From assembly GCA_012727685.1 (NCBI GenBank), contig JAAYGO010000025.1, positions 1-17,390 of the forward strand: a stretch of 17,390 nt of DNA, given 5' to 3'. Shown here one piece after another: positions 7,172-16,040 of the stretch. Below the pieces are notes generated by a model that searched no databases, was not told where the DNA came from, and saw only the letters and a list, made by a program, of their open reading frames with translations. This stretch comes from Bacillota bacterium. GTDB taxonomy: Bacteria; Bacillota; Dethiobacteria; DTU022. The translations under genes and the position numbers were made by a program. Within the stretch, counting starts at the first letter, position 1; the number at the start of each line of letters is the position of its first letter.

Positions 7172-9205
7172 ATGCTGAACAAACGGGTTGTGAGAACTCT
7201 TTCATTAGTAACGCGATTGTCATTATTCTTGCTAATCGTCTTATTTGGTGCGAGCGGTTGCCGCAGCGATACCGCTCCGGAAGAAACGGCGGAAGCTTTT
7301 CTTCGTGCCTGGGCCGAAGGGAATTACGAGGCCATGTACGATCTGCTCGATGCCGCGTCGCAGGAACGCTACGCGCGGGAGTATTTTATTGACCGCTACA
7401 CCAATATCAGCAGCGGTATCGGGCTGCGCGCACTCAAAACAGAGCTGAACGAAAAGCGGGCCGTGGATAAAAACACGGTTCAGCTTGCCTTTACCGCAGA
7501 GATGGATACCTACACGGTCGGTGCGGTGCCGATCGCCAACACCATCACGCTTACCCGGCAGGGAGGGGAGCCCTGGCGGCTAGCGTGGGCCCCGACCCTG
7601 ATCTTCCCGGAGCTTACAGAGGGCCGCCGCGTTGAACTGGTCCGCGACGAACCCCGCCGGGGAACGATCAGCGACCGTCATGGCCGGATTATAGCCGGAT
7701 ACCGCGCCTTTAAGGAAGCGGGGGCCGTGCCGGGACGCTACAGCGACGAGGGCCAGTTTGTCAGGGATGTGGCAGCGGTGCTTGCCATGGACAGCCAGGC
7801 AATCGAAGAAAAATTGCGCCAACCCTGGGTCAAGGAAGGTCTTTTTGTCCCACTGGCAATACTTGCTCCCGAGCAGGAAGAGCTGATCCCGCAGCTACTC
7901 GAAATCCCCGGGGTGATGATCAACGACGTGGAACGACGTTATTATCCGGCGGGAGAAGCTGTGGCTCACCTGGCCGGGTATATAGGTGAAATTAGCGCCG
8001 AAGAGCTGGAGGAAAACCGGGAACTGGGCTATTATCCCGGATACCGGGTCGGGAAAAGCGGACTCGAGGCAGTCCTCAATCCAATCCTGGGCGGTGCCAT
8101 CGGCTATTCACTAAATATTGTGGAAGCAGACGGCACCCCGGTTTCGATCCTGGCCTGCCGCGATGCACAGCCGGCGGAAGACGTGGTGCTGACCATTGAT
8201 CTGGAGCTGCAGCAAGCGGCCGCAGAAGCGCTGCAGGGCAAAACCGGGGCCCTTGTAGCCCTTGATCCGGCCACCGGGGAGATCCTGGCGCTGGTCAGCA
8301 ATCCCGGCTATGATCCGAACTGGTTTATCGCCGGCCTGGAGCCTGGCCGCTGGCAGCAGTTGCTCGAAAACCCGGCTAAACCGCTGCAAAACCGGGCCCT
8401 GCACGGACTCTATCCGCCGGGGTCTGTTTTCAAACCGTATACTGCCGCCGTGGCACTGGAGGAAAAGAAGCTGGATCCGGAAGAGTATCGCCATATCGAA
8501 GGCAAAAGCTGGCAGCCGGATCCTTCTTGGGGCGGCTATCGGGTGGAGCGGACTTATACCGATCGGACCGACCTTAATCTCTTCGAGGCCATGAGGGCCT
8601 CCGACAATATTTATTTTGCCCAGGTGGGGCTCACCCTGGGAGCGGAGCTGTTTGTGAAATACGGGGCGCCCTTTGGCTTCGGTGAAACGATCCCCTTTCC
8701 TATGCCGGTGGCGGTATCGCGGCTCTTTCGCGAAGCGATGAGTTCGGAAATCCAGTTGGCCGACAGCAGTTACGGCCAGGGCGAGGTACAGGTTTCACCG
8801 CTGCATATGGCTTTAATCTATGCAGTTTTTGCCTCCGGGGGAGTGATGCCGGAGCCGCAGCTTTTCCTCGACAGCGTTTCGGAACCGGCGGTGTGGAAAA
8901 AACCGGTGAGCAATAGCACCGCCGCCACGGTGCACCGCGCCCTTGTTGAGGCGGTAGAAGGAGAGCGAGCGGCTGCCGGCGGCGGCAAGATTGAAGGGTA
9001 CACCGTGGCCGGGAAAACGGGGACGGCCCAAATCGAAGGTTTGGAAGGAAACATCTGCTGGTATGTTACCTACGGCCCGGCCAAAGAGCCGGAACTGGTG
9101 GTTGCGGTAGTGGTGGAGGGAGGCAGTTGGGGCGGTGTGGACGCCCTTCCGGTAGGCCGCGCCGTGCTGGAGAAATATTTAAAGGAAGATAGGGATGTGA
9201 ACTAA
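7172..9205 (+). CDS. Class B penicillin-binding protein, MecA/PBP3-like
   Basis: A 677-residue transpeptidase that should cross-link peptidoglycan on the outer face of the membrane. Residues 1-29 form a hydrophobic signal/anchor ending in ASGC30, a weak lipobox because Leu is missing at -3. Residues about 33-150 look like the NTF2-like MecA N-terminal domain, then comes a PBP dimerisation domain (about 155-330) and the transpeptidase domain. The active-site motifs are complete: S418-V-F-K421, S477-D-N479 and K615-T-G617. Length and domain order match MecA/B. subtilis PbpC (about 668 residues). Whether it has low beta-lactam affinity cannot be read from sequence. The ATG at 7172 sits 7 bases after GGAGG; an adjacent ATG at 7169 and a TTG at 7082 overlapping the miaB stop are less likely because they space poorly or add residues before the signal. 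The gene sits between miaB and mutS. Confidence 0.93.
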   Translation: MLNKRVVRTLSLVTRLSLFLLIVLFGASGCRSDTAPEETAEAFLRAWAEGNYEAMYDLLDAASQERYAREYFIDRYTNISSGIGLRALKTELNEKRAVDKNTVQLAFTAEMDTYTVGAVPIANTITLTRQGGEPWRLAWAPTLIFPELTEGRRVELVRDEPRRGTISDRHGRIIAGYRAFKEAGAVPGRYSDEGQFVRDVAAVLAMDSQAIEEKLRQPWVKEGLFVPLAILAPEQEELIPQLLEIPGVMINDVERRYYPAGEAVAHLAGYIGEISAEELEENRELGYYPGYRVGKSGLEAVLNPILGGAIGYSLNIVEADGTPVSILACRDAQPAEDVVLTIDLELQQAAAEALQGKTGALVALDPATGEILALVSNPGYDPNWFIAGLEPGRWQQLLENPAKPLQNRALHGLYPPGSVFKPYTAAVALEEKKLDPEEYRHIEGKSWQPDPSWGGYRVERTYTDRTDLNLFEAMRASDNIYFAQVGLTLGAELFVKYGAPFGFGETIPFPMPVAVSRLFREAMSSEIQLADSSYGQGEVQVSPLHMALIYAVFASGGVMPEPQLFLDSVSEPAVWKKPVSNSTAATVHRALVEAVEGERAAAGGGKIEGYTVAGKTGTAQIEGLEGNICWYVTYGPAKEPELVVAVVVEGGSWGGVDALPVGRAVLEKYLKEDRDVN

Positions 9206-9206
9206 T

Positions 9207-11798
9207 TTGAGCAAATTGTCGCCGATGATGGAACAATACCTGGCGATCAAGAAACAGCACCCGGACAAAATCCTCTTCTTCCAGGTAGGCGACTTCTATG
9301 AGACCTTTTTTGACGATGCCACCCTGGCTGCCAGGGAGATGGAAATTGCGCTGACCAGCCGGGAGGCGAACAAGGAAAACCCGATTCCCCTGGCCGGCGT
9401 CCCCATTCATTCCGCCGAAAGCTATATTAACAAGCTGCTCGCCAAGGGTTACAAGGTTGCCGTTTGCGATCAGGTTGAGGATCCCGCCCAGGCCAAGGGC
9501 CTGGTGCGGCGCGCGGTCACAAGGATCCTGACCCCGGGAACAGTGACCGACCCGGAGCTGCTGGATGAAGGGCGGAATAACTATCTGGTCGCCATCCATG
9601 GCCGCGAAGAGGGCGGCTACGGCCTGGCGGCCGTTGACGTTTCGACGGGGGAATTTCGAATCACCGAGCTGCGCGGCGCCGAGGCCCCCGCCATCTTGGC
9701 GGATGAACTGCGCCGGCTGCAGCCTCCCGAATGTATCTGCGATTCCGAGGCGCTGGCCGCCTGGGTGCGCCCTTTCCTGGGGAGAGGCAACCAGCGGCTG
9801 ATCAATGTGACCGCGCCTCTCGATGCGGCAACATCCCGGTCGCTGCTGATCAGCCAGTGGGGGGAGCAATCCTGGAGCGAGCTGGATCTCGACCGCTATC
9901 CCGCTGCGGTGGCGGCAGGGGCGGCCGCCCTGGAATATTTGCAGCAATTGCAGCATCCGGCGGAGAGCAATCACCTGCAAAAGCTCGAGCTCTATTCTCC
10001 CGGCGCGGCCATGATCGTGGACAGCGTCACGAGCCGCAACCTGGAGCTGACCCAGACCATCAGGGAAGGCAGCAAGCAGGGGAGCCTGCTCGGCCTCCTT
10101 GACCGCTGCCTGACCGCCATGGGGCGCCGGCTGCTGCGCCGCTGGGTGGAAAAGCCGCTCCTGGATCCGGCTTTAATTGAAATGCGCCTGGAAGCGGTCG
10201 ATGAGCTTTACCGCAAGCCGCTGCAGCGGCGCCAGTTGCAGGCGCAGCTGAAGAAAATCATGGACCTGGAACGTTTTTGCAGCCGCCTCTGCTACCAGCG
10301 CGTAAACGGGCGCGACCTGGTGACCTTAAAGGAGACCTTGGGCCATTTGCAACCGCTCAGGCAGATCCTGGGCGGGCTTAAGGCGCCGCTGCTGCAGGAG
10401 TGTGGGCGCCTGCCGGATTTTGACGATCTCATTGATTTAATCGGCTCTAGCCTGGTGGACGAGCCTCCCCTTTCCGTCCGGGAAGGAGGCCTGATCCGGG
10501 AAGGCCGCGACGAGACTGTGGATCGGCTGCGGAAGCTGTCCCGCGAAGGGCGGGCCTGCTTGCTGGAGCTGGAAAATAAGGAGCGGGAGCGCACCGGCAT
10601 CAAGTCGCTGCGGGTGGGCTACAATCGCAATTTCGGGTATTACATCGAGGTGACCAAGGCCAATTTGCAATCCGTGCCGCCGGATTATTTCCGCCGGCAG
10701 ACCCTGGTCAACGCGGAACGCTTTGTTACCGCGGAGCTGAAAGAGCTGGAAGAGCAGATTACCGGGGCGCACGATCGCCTGATCCAGCTCGAATACGAGC
10801 TCTTTGAAGAGCTGCGCGCCGCGGTAGCCGGTTATATACCCGCCCTGCAGGCGGCGGCGGGGCTGCTTGCCCGCCTGGACTGCCTGCAGAGCCTGGCGGA
10901 GACGGCTGAACGCTGCGGCTACTGCCGCCCCCAGATTACGGCGGACGGTGAATTCTACATTAAAAAGGGCCGCCATCCGGTGGTCGAACAGTTGACCGCG
11001 GAGCGATTTGTACCCAATGATCTGCTCATGGATCGGGAGCATTACATTCTGCTCATCACCGGCCCCAATATGGCGGGGAAAAGCACCTACATCCGCAGCG
11101 CCGCCCTGATCAGCCTCATGGCCCAGATGGGCAGCTTCGTCCCGGCGGCGGAAGCAAGGCTGCCGGTCGTGGACCGCATTTTCGCCCGGGTCGGCGCCAG
11201 CGACGATTTAAGCAGCGGTTACAGCACTTTCATGGTGGAGATGCAGGAAACGGCGACGATTTTGAAAGAAGCAACAGCGCGCAGTTTGCTGATCCTCGAT
11301 GAGATCGGGCGCGGCACCAGCACCTATGACGGGATGAGCATCGCCCGCGGCGTGCTGGAGTATATCAGCCGCCGCGTGAAGGCAAAGACCCTCTTTTCCA
11401 CCCACTATCACGAGCTGACCGATCTGGAAGGGGAGCTGCGCGGCGTGAAAAATTATACCATGGCTGTGAAAGAAAAGGGGCGCGAGATCATTTTCTTGCG
11501 CCAGGTGGTCCCGGGGCGCTCGGATAAGAGCTACGGCATCAACGTGGCCCGCCTGGCCGGGCTGCCGCCGGAGGTGATCATCCGGGCGGAAGCCGTCCTG
11601 GCGGAACTGGAAGAAGCCGCCGCGGGCGAAAGGGGTCGGCAGTTGAGCCTGCTGCCGCGGCTGGAGGAGGCGACTCCGGCCCAAATCGAAGCGACGGCCG
11701 TAGTAGAAGAGATCAAGGCCCTCGACTTTAACCGGATGACCCCGCTGGAGGCGCTGCAGCTTTTAGCCCGGCTGCAGGAACGCCTGTATGGCAATTAA
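9207..11798 (+). CDS. mutS: DNA mismatch repair protein MutS
   Basis: MutS binds base mismatches and small loops and, with ATP, recruits MutL. The 863-residue protein is full length (MutS1). The mismatch-contacting Phe-x-Glu is F30-Y-E32 in the GDFYETF segment. Connector, core, clamp and ATPase domains follow. The ATPase has Walker A GPNMAGKS (619-626), the SGYSTFMVEM signature, Walker B ILDEIGRGTST with D698, and STHYHEL. This clearly separates it from MutS2, which lacks the mismatch domain and has a Smr domain. The start is a TTG one base after the PBP stop; the resulting MSKLSPMMEQYL lines up with known MutS N-termini. The Shine-Dalgarno is weak, so translation may depend on coupling to the PBP gene. 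mutL follows after 41 bases. Confidence 0.98.
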   Translation: MSKLSPMMEQYLAIKKQHPDKILFFQVGDFYETFFDDATLAAREMEIALTSREANKENPIPLAGVPIHSAESYINKLLAKGYKVAVCDQVEDPAQAKGLVRRAVTRILTPGTVTDPELLDEGRNNYLVAIHGREEGGYGLAAVDVSTGEFRITELRGAEAPAILADELRRLQPPECICDSEALAAWVRPFLGRGNQRLINVTAPLDAATSRSLLISQWGEQSWSELDLDRYPAAVAAGAAALEYLQQLQHPAESNHLQKLELYSPGAAMIVDSVTSRNLELTQTIREGSKQGSLLGLLDRCLTAMGRRLLRRWVEKPLLDPALIEMRLEAVDELYRKPLQRRQLQAQLKKIMDLERFCSRLCYQRVNGRDLVTLKETLGHLQPLRQILGGLKAPLLQECGRLPDFDDLIDLIGSSLVDEPPLSVREGGLIREGRDETVDRLRKLSREGRACLLELENKERERTGIKSLRVGYNRNFGYYIEVTKANLQSVPPDYFRRQTLVNAERFVTAELKELEEQITGAHDRLIQLEYELFEELRAAVAGYIPALQAAAGLLARLDCLQSLAETAERCGYCRPQITADGEFYIKKGRHPVVEQLTAERFVPNDLLMDREHYILLITGPNMAGKSTYIRSAALISLMAQMGSFVPAAEARLPVVDRIFARVGASDDLSSGYSTFMVEMQETATILKEATARSLLILDEIGRGTSTYDGMSIARGVLEYISRRVKAKTLFSTHYHELTDLEGELRGVKNYTMAVKEKGREIIFLRQVVPGRSDKSYGINVARLAGLPPEVIIRAEAVLAELEEAAAGERGRQLSLLPRLEEATPAQIEATAVVEEIKALDFNRMTPLEALQLLARLQERLYGN

Positions 11799-11839
11799 TC
11801 ACCCGGCATTTACCGGTAAGAAAGGGAGAGGAAACAAAC

Positions 11840-13681
11840 TTGACGATCAAGATCCTCGATCCGCGTATCGCCGAAAAGATCGCCGCCGGCGAAGTGATTG
11901 AAAACCCCGCTTCCGTGGTCAAGGAGCTGGTTGAAAATTCGCTCGATGCCGGAGCGACGCGCATCGAAATCCGGATCGAAGGCGGAGGTAAAAAGCGCAT
12001 CACCGTCATTGACGACGGCTTCGGGATGGCTCCCGAGGAGCTGCCCCTCGCCTTTCAGCGCTTTGCCACCAGCAAGCTGGCGGTGCTCGATGATTTAAAC
12101 CGGATCATCACTCTGGGCTTTCGCGGCGAGGCCCTGCCGAGCATTGCCGCCGTTTCCCGCGTGACGATCACAAGCCGCCCCCGGGGAGCCCTGGCTGCCG
12201 CCCGGCTCAGCCTGGAAGGCGGGCAGATTACAGCCCGGGAGGAGATCGGCGCCCCGGAGGGGACAGCGGTAGAGGTGCGCGATCTATTCTACAACACGCC
12301 AGGCCGCTTAAAATTTTTACGCTCCGACCCGGTAGAACTGGGCCGCATCAGTGCTCTGCTTACCGGACTGGTTCTGGCCCATCCCGAAACCGCCTTTATC
12401 CTTGCCAGCGAGTCGAAACAGATCATCCAGACCGCCGGAGACGGCAACCTGCTCCATGCCATTGGAGCCCTTTACGGCCATGAATGCGCCGCGGTCATGA
12501 TCCCCTTGCCGGAAAGGGAAAGCGAACAGGTGCCGGGTTTGGCGGTAACCGGCTTCATTGCAGCCCCCCATTACCATCGCCCCTCACGCAAGCATATTAC
12601 CACCATTATCAACGGGCGCGTGGTGCGCAATTTCCAGGTCATTGCCGCCCTGGAAAGGGGCTACAGCGGCTTTTTACCCCGGCAGCGCTACCCGGTAGCG
12701 GTGCTGCACCTGCGCATACCGCCGCATCTGCTCGACGTAAACGTGCATCCTGCCAAGGCGGAGGTGCGCTTCGCCCGGCCGGATCTCATCGTAGAGCTCG
12801 TCTATAAGGCCGTGCGAGCCGCCCTGCACAAACCACCCCTGCAGAGCAGACCGGCAGGCAATAGGGCATTTGAAGACGACGTCCGGGTCCCCATGCCCGG
12901 CTTTCCCTGGCGTAAAGGGAGGCAAGTCTATATGTTGGAACCGGCAGACAGCGGCGCAGCGGTATTGACGCCGCAAGCAGAGCCGGAAACGTTTGCCGAA
13001 GCGCCGCCGGCCGAAGATCATCTGGCACCGTCAACTAGCTGCGCCGAAGCGCCGCCTCCACCGGCCGGAGCGGCAGCGATTAGCCCAAGCCGCCTGATCG
13101 GCCAGTTCTTGCAGAGCTACCTGGTCGTGCAACGCGGCGAAGAGCTGCTGTTAATTGATCAGCATGCGGCGCACGAACGAATCATTTACGAAAGCCTTGT
13201 CCCTGAAAAGGCGAGCCGGAGCGATGCGATCCAGTTAACAGTGCCGCTGGAAATTGAACTGCCGCTGCACTGGCGCGAACCGGTCAAAGAGCTCCTGCCT
13301 TTGCTTTCGGAAATGGGTTATAAATTGGAACCTTTTGGTGATAATAGTTTTATTATCCGGGCGATGCCTTTTGCCAGCGGCGCCCCGCAGACAGCGGCTG
13401 ATTTTTATGCCTTGCTGGAAGAGCTGGTGGAGGCGGCCCCTGCGCCTGGTGAAAGCCGCCGCGAGCAGGTGCGAAAAACAGTAGCCTGCCACCGGGCGGT
13501 TAAAGCCCATCAGCCCCTTTCCACGGCGGAAATGGAAGCGCTTCTGAAAAGCTGGGAAGAGACGCCCGGCGCCACCTATTGCCCGCACGGCAGGCCGGCG
13601 GTCATCAGTTTTCAGCGGGAAGAGCTGGAGAAAGGTTTCAGGCGAGAGGGGAGAACCGGCAATAAACATGAAAGGCGCTGA
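11840..13681 (+). CDS. mutL: DNA mismatch repair endonuclease MutL
   Basis: MutL couples mismatch recognition to strand incision. The 613-residue protein has an N-terminal GHKL ATPase with E29 and N33 (KELVENSLDAG), DDGFGM and TLGFRGEAL. Residues about 335-415 form a Pro/Ala/Glu-rich linker, and a C-terminal dimerisation domain follows. The C-terminal domain has the metal-dependent endonuclease signature DQHAAHE (440-446), a CHRAVKA segment (from C550) and CPHGRP (581-586). It is therefore of the nicking type found in organisms without MutH. The start is TTG at 11840, 8 bases after GGGAGAGG, giving MTIKILDPRIAEKIAAGEVI, which matches the family N-terminus exactly. Its last 14 bases overlap miaA in another frame, so the miaA ribosome binding site lies inside mutL. 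Confidence 0.98.
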   Translation: MTIKILDPRIAEKIAAGEVIENPASVVKELVENSLDAGATRIEIRIEGGGKKRITVIDDGFGMAPEELPLAFQRFATSKLAVLDDLNRIITLGFRGEALPSIAAVSRVTITSRPRGALAAARLSLEGGQITAREEIGAPEGTAVEVRDLFYNTPGRLKFLRSDPVELGRISALLTGLVLAHPETAFILASESKQIIQTAGDGNLLHAIGALYGHECAAVMIPLPERESEQVPGLAVTGFIAAPHYHRPSRKHITTIINGRVVRNFQVIAALERGYSGFLPRQRYPVAVLHLRIPPHLLDVNVHPAKAEVRFARPDLIVELVYKAVRAALHKPPLQSRPAGNRAFEDDVRVPMPGFPWRKGRQVYMLEPADSGAAVLTPQAEPETFAEAPPAEDHLAPSTSCAEAPPPPAGAAAISPSRLIGQFLQSYLVVQRGEELLLIDQHAAHERIIYESLVPEKASRSDAIQLTVPLEIELPLHWREPVKELLPLLSEMGYKLEPFGDNSFIIRAMPFASGAPQTAADFYALLEELVEAAPAPGESRREQVRKTVACHRAVKAHQPLSTAEMEALLKSWEETPGATYCPHGRPAVISFQREELEKGFRREGRTGNKHERR

Positions 13682-14621
13682 AGGCAAATCGCCGCTGCTC
13701 GTCCTGGCGGGACCGACCGCCACCGGCAAAAGCGCCCTCGCCCTGACCCTGGCGCGGCGGTTCGGCCTGGAAATTATTACTGCCGACTCGGCCCAGGTTT
13801 ATCGCGGCCTTGATATCGGGACAGCCAAGCCTACTCCTGCGGAAAGGGAGGCCGTGCCGCACCACCTCATCGATCTGGTCGATCCGGACGAGGATTACAG
13901 TGTAGCCGATTACCAGCGGGATGCCTATCGCGCCATTGCACAACAGCTTGCACGGGGCAAATTGCCTTTTTTAGTGGGGGGAACAGGGTTATATATCCGG
14001 GCTGTAACCAGGGGCTATGCTTTCGGCAAAAAAGGCAAAAATGAGGCCCTGCGGGAAGAGCTGGCCAGAGAAGCCCGGGAAGAGGGATTGGAGGCCCTAT
14101 ACCAGCGCCTTTTAAAACTGGATCCCAAGGCGGCGCAAAAAATACATCCCCGCGACCAGCGCCGCATTATCCGGGCCCTGGAAGTGCACATGCTGGAAGG
14201 GCGGCCAATTTCACGGCAGGTTGAAGAGACCGCAGCCCATGAACCGGCTTTTACGCCGGTATTGTTTGCCTTAAACTACCCGCGGCCGCTGCTTTACCGC
14301 CGCATTGAAGAGCGGGTAGAGGCCATGCTGCAGGCCGGTTTTTTAGCTGAAGTGAAAGGCCTGCTGGAGCGGGGCTACAAGCCCGACTGCCCGGGGTTGC
14401 AAATTCTCGGTTACCGCCAGCTTGTCCAATACCTGCAAGGGGCCGCCGGCTGGGAGGAAACGGTGGCGGAGATCAAAAAACAGACCCGCCACCTGGCTAA
14501 AAGGCAGCTTACCTGGTTTAAGAGCGAGCCACAGATTACCTGGCTCGAAGTGACAGGCAGCAGCGGTTTGGAGGCGGCTGCGGAAATTATTTCTAACAAA
14601 GTGAAGGAAATCTGGCCATAA
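13668..14621 (+). CDS. miaA: tRNA dimethylallyltransferase MiaA
   Basis: MiaA transfers the dimethylallyl group from DMAPP to N6 of A37 in tRNAs reading UNN codons, producing the substrate of MiaB. The 317-residue protein has the P-loop GPTATGKS (15-22), then TADSAQVYRGLDIGTAKP, DLVDPDEDYSVADYQRDA, the LVGGTGLYIRA motif and the RRIIRALEV tRNA-binding region. The usual ADSMQVY reads ADSAQVY, a mild substitution at a normally conserved Met. The ATG overlaps the end of mutL by 14 bases. GAGGGGAG lies about 14 bases upstream, longer than ideal, suggesting translational coupling. hfq follows after 46 bases. Confidence 0.97.
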   Translation: MKGAEGKSPLLVLAGPTATGKSALALTLARRFGLEIITADSAQVYRGLDIGTAKPTPAEREAVPHHLIDLVDPDEDYSVADYQRDAYRAIAQQLARGKLPFLVGGTGLYIRAVTRGYAFGKKGKNEALREELAREAREEGLEALYQRLLKLDPKAAQKIHPRDQRRIIRALEVHMLEGRPISRQVEETAAHEPAFTPVLFALNYPRPLLYRRIEERVEAMLQAGFLAEVKGLLERGYKPDCPGLQILGYRQLVQYLQGAAGWEETVAEIKKQTRHLAKRQLTWFKSEPQITWLEVTGSSGLEAAAEIISNKVKEIWP

Positions 14622-14667
14622 CAGGCGAATATTATGCTCTAAGTTTACGATTGGAGGGACTTTTTTC

Positions 14668-14907
14668 GTGAAAGCACCGCAAAATTTACAGGATGCCTTT
14701 TTAAATCAGGCCCGCAAAGAAAATATGCTGGCCACGATCTTCCTGGTCAACGGTTATCAGATCAAAGGAGTAATCCGTAGTTTTGATAATTTTACCATCC
14801 TGCTGGATGTTGATGGAAAACAGCAACTGGTTTACAAGCATGCCGTTTCCACGATTATCCCGATCCGCAATATCAGCCTGCAAAGCGCTGAAGAAGAAGA
14901 GGCGTAG
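14668..14907 (+). CDS. hfq: RNA chaperone Hfq
   Basis: A 79-residue Sm-like protein that forms hexameric rings and helps small RNAs pair with mRNAs. The Sm1 motif (about 20-50) includes F42 of the proximal uridine pocket, and Sm2 contains Y56-K57-H58 in YKHAVSTI. Q8 is also present. The C-terminal tail is very short and acidic (EEEE), as in other Gram-positive Hfqs and unlike the long tail of E. coli. The GTG start at 14668 is supported by GGAGG 10 bases upstream. The gene ends the miaB-miaA array and is followed by a strong terminator hairpin. The gap before it contains a GCGAATATTAT sequence (14626-14635) like the element upstream of the glucosaminidase gene. Confidence 0.98.
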   Translation: MKAPQNLQDAFLNQARKENMLATIFLVNGYQIKGVIRSFDNFTILLDVDGKQQLVYKHAVSTIIPIRNISLQSAEEEEA

Positions 14908-14950
14908 CGCCTAAATATCAGAGGGCGTGCAACCGATCTTCCTGCCATTT

Positions 14951-14981
14951 AAAAAAGACACTGTAAACAGGTGTCTTTTTT
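14951..14981. terminator. Bidirectional-type intrinsic terminator after hfq
   Basis: AAAAAAGACAC (14951-14961) and GTGTCTTTTTT (14971-14981) are perfect 11-base inverted arms around a 9-base loop, with A- and T-tracts on the outside. It ends the miaB-hfq transcription unit 43 bases after the hfq stop and could also work on the other strand. Confidence 0.9.
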
Positions 14982-15038
14982 AACAATCACTTTCGCTGCA
15001 ACCCCGCACCGCAAATCCCATTTCCCTGCTTTCATGCG

Positions 15039-15044
15039 TATACT
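15039..15044 (+). promoter_or_regulatory. Possible -10 box for the spoVK unit
   Basis: TATACT lies 42 bases before the spoVK start in the only non-coding gap after the hfq terminator. No TTGACA-like -35 is visible. As TATACTAT it also matches 6 of 8 positions of a sigma-E -10 box, the factor that transcribes spoVK in B. subtilis. Confidence 0.3.
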
Positions 15045-15086
15045 ATTTAGTACTGGAAAAAAAGGCTCCAAAGGGAGTAGCCATTT

Positions 15087-16040
15087 GTGACTGTGATCAA
15101 CATTTTTCACTCTCCCGATCCGGTAATTAAAAAAATCGTGCGCGGTGAAATGGGCACCGTCGAGGCCCTTGAAACGCTCGAACAGAGACATGAAACGCAG
15201 CCAATGGCAGGGGTACGGGACAGCGCCACTGTTACCGCGGCGCTCTGGGAGCTCAACCTTTTAATCGGATTAAGCGAGGTTAAACGGGTGGTTGAGGAGA
15301 TCAAGGCCTACGTGGAGATACAGCAAAAACGGCTCACACATCATTTGAAATGTGATCCCCTGGTGCTACATATGATTTTTAAGGGCAACCCAGGGACCGG
15401 CAAAACCACCGTGGCCCGGATCTTAGGGAAGCTGCTGTCGGGTCTGGGAGTCTTGAGCAAAGGCCAGTTGATCGAAGCGGAAAGGGCCGATCTGGTTGGC
15501 GAATATATCGGGCATACGGCGCAAAAAACAAGGGCGCTGATCCAGAAAGCCATGGGGGGGATTCTCTTTATCGATGAGGCCTATTCCCTGGGACGGGGCG
15601 GGGATAAGGATTTCGGGAAAGAAGCCATCGATGTTCTGGTGAAAGGAATGGAAGATTACCGGAACGATTTTGTGCTGGTCCTGGCCGGCTATCGCCGGGA
15701 GATGGAATACTTTATGCGCATAAATCCGGGGTTCCATTCCCGGTTCCCGATCCAGATTACATTTCCCGATTACAGCATCAGTGAACTGATGGATATAGCG
15801 GTAATGATGGCTACCGAGCGGCACTATCGTTTTTCGCCCCAGGCCCGGCAAGTCATGCAGGCTTACCTGACGGAGCAGTTTGTGCGCCAAGCCAATAATT
15901 TCAGCAATGCCCGCCTGGTGCGGAACCTTTTGGAAAAGGCAATCCGGCGGCAGGCTTTGCGACTGAGCAAACTCACTGAGCCGACCCGGGAAGAGCTGCT
16001 CACCATCGAAGCGGTGGACCTGGGAGGGGAAGGGAAATGA
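15087..16040 (+). CDS. spoVK: Stage V sporulation protein K (AAA+ ATPase, CbbX-like)
   Basis: A 317-residue AAA+ ATPase of the SpoVK/CbbX group. Walker A is GNPGTGKT (100-107), the pore-loop segment GEYIGHT (138-144), Walker B ILFIDEA (159-165) and the arginine-finger region NPGFHSRF (213-220). SpoVK is needed for late spore maturation in B. subtilis; its substrate is unknown. Relatives such as CbbX remodel partner proteins by threading through a central pore. The GTG at 15087 has AGGGAG 9 bases upstream. The first 50 residues are less conserved and may recognise the partner. It shares an ATGA overlap with the downstream GTPase gene, so both are probably translated together. The location next to miaA-hfq also recalls the wider B. 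subtilis region, where spoVK is followed by the GTPase gene hflX. Confidence 0.93.
   Translation: MTVINIFHSPDPVIKKIVRGEMGTVEALETLEQRHETQPMAGVRDSATVTAALWELNLLIGLSEVKRVVEEIKAYVEIQQKRLTHHLKCDPLVLHMIFKGNPGTGKTTVARILGKLLSGLGVLSKGQLIEAERADLVGEYIGHTAQKTRALIQKAMGGILFIDEAYSLGRGGDKDFGKEAIDVLVKGMEDYRNDFVLVLAGYRREMEYFMRINPGFHSRFPIQITFPDYSISELMDIAVMMATERHYRFSPQARQVMQAYLTEQFVRQANNFSNARLVRNLLEKAIRRQALRLSKLTEPTREELLTIEAVDLGGEGK

Noticed and set aside
9066..9980. 304-codon open frame on the minus strand
   Set aside because: It is antisense to the end of the PBP gene and the start of mutS, both certain genes, and its protein resembles nothing; GC-rich codon use creates such shadows.
10437..11042. 201-codon open frame on the minus strand
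   Set aside because: Lies wholly antisense within mutS and shows no family motif.
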